Source of the DNA: Glomus cerebriforme
Lineage: Eukaryota; Glomeromycota; Glomeromycetes; Glomerales; Glomeraceae
Length of the DNA stretch: 14,790 nt
Assembly: GCA_003550305.1 (NCBI GenBank)
Contig: QKYT01000389.1
Span: 88,749-103,538 of the forward strand
Reading direction: 5' to 3'
In this document: piece after piece, positions 8,778 to 14,790 of the stretch
Layout of the letters: each line of letters opens with the position of its first letter
Numbering within the stretch: the stretch's first letter is position 1
Position numbers and translations under genes: made by a program
Notes under the pieces: model-generated
Told to the model about the DNA's origin: nothing
What the model saw: the letters and a program-made list of their open reading frames with translations, nothing else
Databases searched by the model: none

Positions 8778-8932
8778 CTTCGGAGTCAATCAAAATTATA
8801 GGGAAAAAAATTGTTTTTACAAATATTATATCAAATTCTTTTAAGACTCATTAAATAACAAAATTTATTCATTTTTTTTTTAATTGGATTGATATTGATA
8901 TTTTAACAAAAAAAATTTTTTGAACTCCGAAG
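8778..8932. mobile_element. Possible MITE-like element, 155 bp
   Basis: CTTCGGAGT (8778-8786) and ACTCCGAAG (8924-8932) are perfect 9-bp inverted ends. The pairing extends imperfectly inward: the left end reads CTTCGGAGTCAATCAAAATT and the right end, on the other strand, CTTCGGAGTTCAAAAAATTT. The interior is AT-rich and noncoding. I see no target-site duplication. The GC-bearing ends in an AT-rich setting make chance less likely. Confidence 0.4.
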
Positions 8933-9040
8933 ACTTACGTGCTTTAGTATGCACTGTATGCATTGTAACATTGCTTGTGAGAATTTTTTTTGAAATCCAA
9001 CAAAAATGCATTAAAACCTGTTTGAATTTGCTTTCATTCG

Positions 9041-9060
9041 TGTTAACTGTTAACTGTTAA
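9041..9060. repeat. Short tandem TGTTAAC repeat
   Basis: The 7-bp unit TGTTAAC is repeated nearly three times in a row, about 100 bp upstream of the TATA box at 9158. It may be part of the upstream promoter region or a chance microsatellite. Confidence 0.5.
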
Positions 9061-9157
9061 ATGGAGAAATAATGCTCTAACCGTAATTATCATTATTATT
9101 CAAAAATTATAAGCTGATAACAGTCAATGAAAACCAAATAATACATTTGAAAAGTAG

Positions 9158-9165
9158 TATAAATA
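9158..9165 (+). promoter_or_regulatory. TATA box of the F-box-like gene
   Basis: TATAAATA lies about 90 bp upstream of the ATG at 9256. It is followed by a T-tract and a C/T-rich leader, a usual arrangement for a eukaryotic core promoter. AT richness lowers the specificity of the call. Confidence 0.45.
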
Positions 9166-9255
9166 TAGTGTTTTTTTTTGTGTCGTCCATCCTCTTCACC
9201 CTTTTCAAAAAAAATCCATTTAATATCAATAATAAATACCAAAAAAAAAAATATA

Positions 9256-10203
9256 ATGGAATCACTTTATGAAGAATTAAAATTCGAGATTTTTAGATAT
9301 ACCGAAACCCCTATTTCACTTCTCCTTTTAAATCGTAATTGGTATTCCACTTCCCAAGATCCCCAAACACGCGCTGAATGGTTGATGTATAAATATGGTA
9401 GAGCACATGCGCTCTTTCATGCTGTGAGGTTAGGAAAAAGTTTCATAACCGAAAAAGTCGTGCAAGGTTTAATTGCAAGAGGTGCAATTTTTTCCAGATA
9501 CTTTATTCAACGATTAGTAATGCAATTTGGCATTCAAAATCATAAATCAACTCCAAATTGTTCGTGGGCTGCTAATTTGCCCTTGTCGGCCTTTACAAAA
9601 TTAATGACTGAAGCACTTCATCAGTTAAATGGAAATATTGCTGTTAAAGGGAATGATATGGAATTATTCCAATTTTTAACTGCCGCTACCCTACCTATAA
9701 ACCATGCATCACCAAGATTTTTTGATAATCTTAACGAAATTGAAAATTTAATATTAGAGTATAAATTTATACCCTTCCCTTACCGTCCGAAAATTCTTCC
9801 TACTACCGAAAATTATCCGTCTTCTGATGGATACGAAAATAATAAACAAATACATTTGTTATCGAGGGCCGTGTTGATTTATCCCAATATTGTCAAATAT
9901 TGGAAACAAATCGGATATCATGAAGTCTGCAGAGATCTAAACGATATAGTCATAAAGGGAATGTTTATGACGTTTTTTCCCATGACTCCGCCAGCAAATT
10001 GGGTATGTCCTACCCCTAAAATTCTTGCTGAAAAGTTAAAAGAACTTATCAATGTTGGGTTCAAATTAAATGATAATGTAATAAAAAGTACTGTCAAATT
10101 ATTTAAACTAAAGTTTAACATTATGGGTGAGGCAGTAATCAATTCATTTATAATAATTTGTGGTGACCGTGTAACAAAAATTGTTGAATCAATTTTGTCA
10201 TAA
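9256..10203 (+). CDS. F-box-like protein of a Rhizophagus-type expanded family
   Basis: A single-exon gene of 315 residues. The frame is open further upstream, but the first ATG is at 9256, with A at -3 and G at +4; the 26 codons before it are leader (poly-A and C/T-rich). Residues 1-30 (LYEELKFEIFRYTETPISLL) have the spacing of an F-box-like start, L-x-x-E-I-x-x-Y. The next block, RAEWLMYKYGRAHALFHAVR, is the hallmark by which I recognise the family, followed by ISRYFIQRL-like text (IFSRYFIQRLVMQFG, near 78-92). Further blocks are KGNDMELFQFL, FIPFPYRPK, YWKQIGYHEVC and NWVCPTPK. If the F-box reading is right, the product would bind Skp1 and recruit a substrate to an SCF ubiquitin ligase; this is inference and the substrate is unknown. 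Family members I recall are longer, so this one seems to end early at ESILS and to lack a segment near residue 95. A decayed copy lies at 6213-6502. Confidence 0.8.
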   Translation: MESLYEELKFEIFRYTETPISLLLLNRNWYSTSQDPQTRAEWLMYKYGRAHALFHAVRLGKSFITEKVVQGLIARGAIFSRYFIQRLVMQFGIQNHKSTPNCSWAANLPLSAFTKLMTEALHQLNGNIAVKGNDMELFQFLTAATLPINHASPRFFDNLNEIENLILEYKFIPFPYRPKILPTTENYPSSDGYENNKQIHLLSRAVLIYPNIVKYWKQIGYHEVCRDLNDIVIKGMFMTFFPMTPPANWVCPTPKILAEKLKELINVGFKLNDNVIKSTVKLFKLKFNIMGEAVINSFIIICGDRVTKIVESILS

Positions 10204-10646
10204 AAAACATAAATTTATAATCAAATTTATTAAAGCAATTTTTATATTTGTTTTATGTATTTTATAAAAAGAATATTTTTTTTCATTTTTATGAAAAAAA
10301 AGACGTTTTTTTGTAATGTTTTTTTTTAGAATTTTACTTTTATGTATTCTAAATGAAATTTTTTTAATGTTTTTATGAAATAAATTAAGATAAAATTATA
10401 AAAATTTTTTTTTTTTGGTTTATAAAGTTTTTTTCGTTATAAAAAGAGAGAGCTCTTTGTCTATTTAAAGGAAAATATTAAAATAATAATAAATTAAATT
10501 AATTCATGATTTATAATCATAAAAATAACACGAGAATCTTTTCAATGAGACTTTCTTAAGTGTGCACTACGTTCAATATTAAATTAAGAAATTTAGTTGT
10601 AATATTTTCGTAAATAAATTTAAATAACTCAACCAATAGTGTTTTA
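10204..10646. other. 3' flank of the F-box-like gene, AT-rich
   Basis: This stretch holds the likely 3' end of the gene at 9256, with an ATTAAA poly(A)-signal variant at 10229-10234 and T-rich tracts after it. No other gene was seen; the rest is homopolymer-rich. Confidence 0.45.
10229..10234 (+). terminator. Candidate poly(A) signal ATTAAA
   Basis: ATTAAA occurs 26 bp after the stop codon at 10203. It is a common variant of the polyadenylation signal, but such words are frequent in this base composition. Confidence 0.3.
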
Positions 10647-10725
10647 ACTTCCTAATCTATGGATGATCAGATTTACCGAATTTTTTAATTTTGGCTAACA
10701 GTAATTTGAGCCAAGATTAGAAAGT
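10647..10725. repeat. Nested imperfect hairpin beside the SMC4 fold-back
   Basis: ACTTCCTAATCT (10647-10658) pairs with AGATTAGAAAGT (10714-10725) with one mismatch. A second perfect pair, TTGGCT/AGCCAA (10691-10696 and 10709-10714), lies inside it. The unit ends about 50 bp left of the SMC4 inverted repeat. It could be a small element or a rearrangement scar. Confidence 0.4.
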
Positions 10726-10776
10726 CACGTAGTGGTGATACTGGGATCACGTGCCTCAGAATTTTTGATAATCTAA

Positions 10777-11429
10777 CTCTTTACAATGACAACAGATAAT
10801 ATTATTCGCAGAAGTAGCGATTATAGCTTATACAATAGAGGTTCCGCAGTTACTTGGCACCAGAGGAGCGTATGATTATCAACAAAATGGGGTTGAATAA
10901 CTTCAAAGGAAGTAGACAAGGTATGATATGTTTAAGTCTTTCTTAAAAAGTTTCTGCGCCACGTTATTATTCATTCATATATATTGTTTTTATTTACCGG
11001 TAATAGTCATTTTCCTCTATTGTTGAATCAAATGGTCAGGAAAATCAAACGTTATTGATGCAATATTGAAGTTCGATCATGAAATATATTATTTTATTAT
11101 AACTTATTCTAATAATTTAAATTTCTGATCAGGGAGAAGTTGAATCAACGTCCCTTATGAAATCTAAAGCATCAAATGAACATGAAGATGGACTATTGAA
11201 ATACCTTGAAGGACAATATAAAGTTCCTATTGAAGAAGCAAATAAAAAGATTAACGAATTAAATGAAAAGTGATCAGGAATTAAATCGGGCTAAATCGAT
11301 GTAAGATAAGAAAAAGTCTTGAGGTAGGAATTAATATTTCACAGCTGTACTTATATATTTATAATTCTAAGGCCAAGAAAAAGGTGGAAGATTATCTTCG
11401 AGTTGAAAACTTGTTATACCGTAACTCAG
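10777..11429 (+). pseudogene. SMC4 5' fragment, inverted second copy
   Basis: The plus strand repeats, in opposite orientation, the 5' part of the SMC4 copy on the minus strand. Blocks in order: APEERMIINKMGLNNF (near 10860-10905); an intron 10921-11006 (GTATGATATG to TAATAG); SFSSIVESNG then GKSNVIDAI (11007-11065), the Walker A loop with a one-base loss before GKS; GEVESTSLMKSKASNEHEDG (from about 11133); YKVPIEEANKKINELNE; stops; an intron near 11323-11371; and KKKVEDYLRVENLL up to 11429. SMC4 is the condensin ATPase subunit for chromosome compaction. Between GKSNVIDA and GEVE about 110 residues of the usual N-terminal domain are missing. Stops and frameshifts exclude a working protein. 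It converges on the truncated 3' end of the minus-strand copy. Confidence 0.85.
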
Positions 11430-11449
11430 ATATCATTTTTTCAGTATCG

Positions 11450-14050
11450 GTAACATAAATTAAACTCCATCTCCAATGTCGATAGATAACGTTCTAAATT
11501 TAGAACTTCCTTTTTTTTCTTGAAGTTGAGATTGTAGAGAATTCAGTTCATCAAATTTTCTTCGCTGTTCTTCTAAACGATTACGTTCTTGTTCCGGTTT
11601 CCTACTGTTTCGGCCGTCACGTCGGGAGAAAATTTGATGACATCTTGGTGCCTCCGCCACTTATACAACCGGTTTGTTCGATCAATTCGCCATCTAAAGT
11701 TACTACGCGCCATCCACGATTACCATACGCGATTCTAGTGGCTTGTCGGATATCATTGGCTACTAATGTATTTCTCAATACACCATAAAATGCCGGTATC
11801 TTTTGGTTTATCAAGGAACATTCTCGGGTGTTTGTATTGGTCGCCTATCGAATTTTAGCTTTTTCATAATAATAACCTTCCAAAGATCTTTTTCTAATAT
11901 GTTCAACACGACCCTCCGCTACATCAACATCATTGGCTACAAAATTCAATACAGGACAGGCAGTTTAAATTGCTATCATCTATGACGCCAAGGTTACCCA
12001 AACGGTCCTATCGAATAAACAAGTTAGTATATAGTAGTTAAACCAATTTACAAAATGTTTCGGCGAATCTTACATGAAATCCCTTTAGGATGTCCTTCAT
12101 TTTGAGTCTTATCAAGGTGTTGAGAGCTTCATTTTTAGACTGGAAAAACTCTAAAAGGCTTTCCGCTTCACTCTCTCTTTGTCGAGCATTTCTAAGGTTT
12201 GTCTCCTTATTTTCTTTTTGATTAAGATAATTCTATAATGATAGTTATGAATATCACGAAATATTAATTTAACATATCAAGTAATTAATTAATTCTAGCC
12301 AATAACTTAGTATAGTATTAACTTGTTGAGTTTCTTGTTTTATGGCATGAATTCGTTCTTTGGTAGATAAGATTTCTTGTTCCTAAAATTATATTACATT
12401 AATAGATCTATAATAATCCTTGGAAGTTCATTAATTAAGATAATACCTTTGCTCGGCACATCTTTTGAGATGAGACAAGCTCTTCTTCTGCTTTTTTGAA
12501 TTCTTCAATCCTCTCCCTTAAATAATCAATCTGTTTGAACTTCATTAATGGTAGATTGTTTATATTTATTTTCTCTAACAAAGGCGAAAGTTCCCGATGC
12601 TTTCTTCGATTTGGTATAAGTAAACTTCCGTTTTGCCTTCAATAATATGTCAGTTATAATATAAAATCAGTTATAATATAAAAAGGTATTATCTGTCATA
12701 TTCACTTAATTGAACGCATACCTTTTAAACTTTCTACGATCGTTTCAAATTCATTTTCTTCGACCTTTTCAAACGCGGCAATCCTTCCATTAGGTCTATC
12801 AAATCCCGTTCATTAAGTCGTACCGCGGTTTTCGCATTCGAAAATATCGTGGCGACCCTATAATAAGAAAAACGATTAATTCTCAGGTATAAGATTCGAT
12901 GCGCCAAAATAATATTAAACCCCACATAGAGATTTCTCGGTCAATTTCTTCTGTTTAGCTATTGCACGTTTTTTCAAAGTGAAACTCTTCTTTATGATTT
13001 GCCAATTCTTCTAATTTATTATTAAGTAAAATAGATGATTAAATTAGTGATTTTTAATAAATTAAAATGTTGTTTTTATTGGAATATTGTAACTATAACT
13101 ATACCAAATAATTTTAAAAATTCTTTGTATTTTATCTTCAAGATCTTTGTTATTTGCTTTGCTCGAGCATGTTTTTCTTCTTCTTCTCTTAGTTCATCTT
13201 TCAATTGATTCTAGGTGATCAACAAATAACGATTTAATATATTATATAGTCTGGATGAATAAGTAGTATGAATAAGTTACTTTATCCTAAAACTTACTAC
13301 TCTGGTATGCATTTCAATAACATTCATTCAATCTAACAAATGTTTTTGATCAAGAGCTGAGTTTGTCAAAGCTAATGAGTTTACAACTTGAAGATAATCT
13401 TCCACCTTTTTCTTGGCCTTAGAATTATAATATATAAGTACAGCTGTAAAATATTAATTCCTACCTCGACTTTTTCTTATCTTTTCCATTGATTTAGCCC
13501 GATTTAATTTTTCTGATCGCTCTACATTTAATTCATCAATCTTTTTAATTGTTTCTTCAATAGGATATATGTCCGATTATATCTTCAAGGAGTCCATCTT
13601 CATGTTCATTTGNTGCTTTAGGTTTCATAAGGGATATTGATTCAACATCAGAAATTTAAATTATTAGAATAAGTTATAATAAAATAATATATTTCATGAT
13701 CGAAAGAGTACCTGTAAAATCAGAAACTTCTTATGATCAAGGTCTATTTTCCCTTTCTTTCAAAAGATTCGTACCTTTAGGTTGGAGTACAAATGATATT
13801 ACTGGTAATTTAATTCCAAAAACAATATATATGAGTGAATAATAACGTGGACAAAAAACTTTTTAAGAAAAACTTAAAATATCATACCTTTTGAAACAGT
13901 CCTACTTCCTTCTTACCACAATATGACTTAAAAGTTATTCAAAACCATTTTGTTGATAATTATACGCGGTTTATGCCAAGTTACTCACGAAACCTATTGT
14001 ATAAGCTACAATCACTATTTCTGATCTAAAAATGATGATGCATCTCGAGG
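11450..14050 (-). pseudogene. SMC4: SMC4 (condensin subunit) pseudogene, N-terminal half through hinge
   Basis: Minus-strand genomic copy of SMC4 with introns still in place. Blocks from 14050 downward: RIIINKMVLNNF and a frame-broken end of exon 1 near 13888 (donor GTATGATAT); ISLMKPKA and NEHEDGLL (about 13600-13646); AKKKVEDYL (13417); QLKDELREEEEKHARAKQ (about 13205-13150); LEELANHKEEF; FEKVEENEFETIVESLKG (12780-12722), joined cleanly across intron 12637-12721 to KTEV; YLRERIEEFKKAEEELVSSQ; STKERIHAIKQETQQ; GFH|LGNLGVIDD; and the hinge, 11814-11640, with LRNTLVANDIRQATRIAYG, RVVTLDGELIEQTG and SGGGTK. The returning coiled coil ends at LERYLSTLEMEFN near 11460. Other introns: 12008-12073, 12233-12322, 12383-12446, 12858-12925, 13011-13104, 13211-13297, 13418-13464. 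No recognisable Walker A lies in the right arm. The C-terminal half (signature motif, Walker B) is absent. At least ten frame breaks or stops are present. Confidence 0.9.
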
Positions 14051-14062
14051 CCTTATTTCCAG

Positions 14063-14219
14063 CTATTTTGATTTTGAAAAAGCTGTATTTAATCGATACA
14101 AGAAATTAAAACCCACCTATGGCAAGGAAGGATCCCAAGCGTTAGTTAAAACATGCTGACAAGAGGAGTTATGTTCTCGAGTAATATTACATTGTAAAAG
14201 AGTCAAAGAGTTAACGTGA
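14063..14219 (+). pseudogene. Unknown gene remnant, head-to-head with SMC4
   Basis: After a plausible splice acceptor (CCTTATTTCCAG, ending at 14062) the plus strand reads YFDFEKAVFNRYKKLKPTYG and KEGSQALVKTC. It then meets a TGA (14157-14159) and continues in the same frame as QEELCSRVILHCKRVKELT to a second TGA (14217-14219). The Lys/Glu/Tyr mix is protein-like, and no good reading exists on the other strand here. I do not recognise the family. It is divergent from the SMC4 copy, so the original locus may have held two genes sharing an upstream region. The equivalent segment is deleted from the left arm of the inverted repeat. Confidence 0.5.
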
Positions 14220-14542
14220 CAAATTTCACATCGATCATTTAAATAACGTCACATCGCATGATTGACCAATCAATTTTATTTTTATCGTACTACAATGTAC
14301 TGGATATCGTCTTCAAATTTTTTATGATCTGTTGTTTAATTCTGGTCAAATTTGATTTAAAAGCGTGAAAAAAAAATGATCACAATAGAGTTAAGAAATT
14401 TGTTGAAAAGTGAAATATTTTTTATGGTTGTCACGCTGTTAGGATAATAATAAAATATTCTTTTAAAAAATAAATTAACTTTTTTTAATTGTTTCAATTT
14501 TGGTATTCACGGGATCTTTTATACAGCTGACTAGTGCTCCTA
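14220..14542. other. AT-rich spacer before the terminal tandem tract
   Basis: No gene was seen. It includes a CCAAT word (about 14265) and a TGACGT word on the minus strand (about 14245), which could be old promoter motifs, but nothing here is transcribed with confidence. Confidence 0.4.
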
Positions 14543-14780
14543 ACAGATCGGTTCAGATCGGATTTGATTTAAATCTGATCTGATCCGAATCCGGTCTGAA
14601 CAGATCTGAACTGATCTGAATCTGACTGGATCTGATCCGAACCAATCTGAAACCGATCCAGATTTGAACCGAACTGAAGTCGAACTGATCTGAATCTAAT
14701 TAATCCGAAACCGAACCGAACTGAAACTGATTCAAATCCGAAACTGAACCGATCTGAATCTAATTGTTCGTTCGGTTTCC
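14543..14780. repeat. Degenerate GATCTGAA/GATCCGAA tandem tract
   Basis: About 240 bp built from variants of a short GATCTGAAC or GATCCGAACC unit, with irregular spacing of 5 to 11 bp. The first 25 bp carry the unit on the opposite strand (GATCGGTTCAGATCGG). The polarity flips at the palindrome GATTTAAATC (14566-14575). The last bases (TTCGTTCGGTTTCC) flip back. It has higher GC than the rest of the window and no coding frame. The window ends 10 bp later, so the right boundary is only apparent. Confidence 0.85.
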
Positions 14781-14790
14781 TAAAAAAAAA

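Larger units (their letters stand above)
10777..14213. repeat. Large inverted repeat (fold-back) formed by two SMC4 pieces
   Basis: The left arm (10777-11429) and right arm (13357 to about 14213) are inverted copies of the same DNA, exons and introns included. The loop of about 1.9 kb (11430-13356) is the rest of the SMC4 pseudogene. The outer limits are set by the shared TTTACAATG word next to an ACTCTTT. The inner limits are set by the shared AACTCAG, after which the sequences part. The right arm is longer, mainly because it keeps about 150 bp (near 14040-14190) absent from the left. Intron parts are close to identical between arms while exon parts carry many indels. Confidence 0.8.

Noticed and set aside
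9178..9255. Upstream extension of the F-box-like gene by 26 codons
   Set aside because: It has no ATG and consists of C/T-rich and poly-A leader; the family hallmark starts at the ATG at 9256, and part of the same leader recurs as noncoding DNA near 6485-6502.
9918..10142. Minus-strand open frame inside the F-box-like gene
   Set aside because: It is a shadow of the plus-strand coding sequence.
11803..11985. Plus-strand open frame of 60 codons
   Set aside because: It is antisense to the SMC4 hinge region, which reads clearly on the minus strand.
12651..12684. Tandem 17-bp duplication CAGTTATAATATAAAA
   Set aside because: It is a small slippage duplication inside an SMC4 intron, of no clear interest on its own.
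12734..12925. Minus-strand open frame as an independent small gene
   Set aside because: It starts inside an SMC4 intron (12858-12925) and runs into the SMC4 exon; only the exon part is meaningful.
690..13612. Single N bases at 690, 1263, 1512, 1802, 2983, 3256 and 13612
   Set aside because: They are isolated ambiguous bases, most likely polymorphism or low consensus quality, with no pattern.
1..14790. tRNA, rRNA, CRISPR, bacterial promoters or Shine-Dalgarno sites
   Set aside because: I looked for T-loop-like GGTTCRA words with acceptor pairing, rRNA-like conserved words and regularly spaced repeats and found none; the introns and composition point to a eukaryote.

Overview
The window looks like AT-rich nuclear DNA of a fungus, most probably an arbuscular mycorrhizal fungus close to Rhizophagus. 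The signs are long A/T homopolymers, short introns (about 47-100 nt) that begin GTA and end TAG, and members of gene families that I associate with that lineage: a small two-repeat Myb-like protein and an F-box-like protein with a conserved central block. The species call is inference. No tRNA, rRNA, CRISPR array or bacterial-type operon was seen. Seven single N bases are scattered through the sequence. || Layout. 414-765 (minus) is coding-like debris of unknown family. 1009-1745 (minus) is an intact four-exon Myb-like gene of 162 residues, recovered by hand-splicing and including a 26-nt micro-exon. 1746-6212 is mostly gene-free, with a proline/glutamine-rich exon-like stretch (3069-3312, plus) and possible remains of a BED-finger transposase (about 3857-4300, plus). 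6213-6502 (minus) is a decayed copy of the gene at 9256. 7234-7720 (minus) is a broken paralogue of the Myb-like gene with the same exon layout. Several small inverted-repeat elements lie at 6758-6850, 7988-8054, 8778-8932 and 10647-10725. 9256-10203 (plus) is an intact single-exon F-box-like gene with a TATA box. || 10777-14213 is a fold-back structure built from a dead copy of SMC4, the condensin ATPase. The minus strand from about 14050 to 11450 carries the N-terminal half through the hinge, introns included and with many frameshifts. Its 5' part is repeated in opposite orientation at 10777-11429. A short plus-strand coding remnant (14063-14219) sits head-to-head with the SMC4 5' end. The window ends in a degenerate GATCTGAA/GATCCGAA tandem tract that flips strand polarity near its left end. 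|| Two of the three recognised families appear here as one apparently intact gene plus one damaged relative; the third, SMC4, appears as two damaged copies in an inverted repeat. This fits a duplication-rich, gene-decay region. The fold-back SMC4 copy is the best candidate for an unusual function, since read-through transcription would give a long hairpin RNA matching an essential gene. That is a hypothesis and is not shown by the sequence alone.
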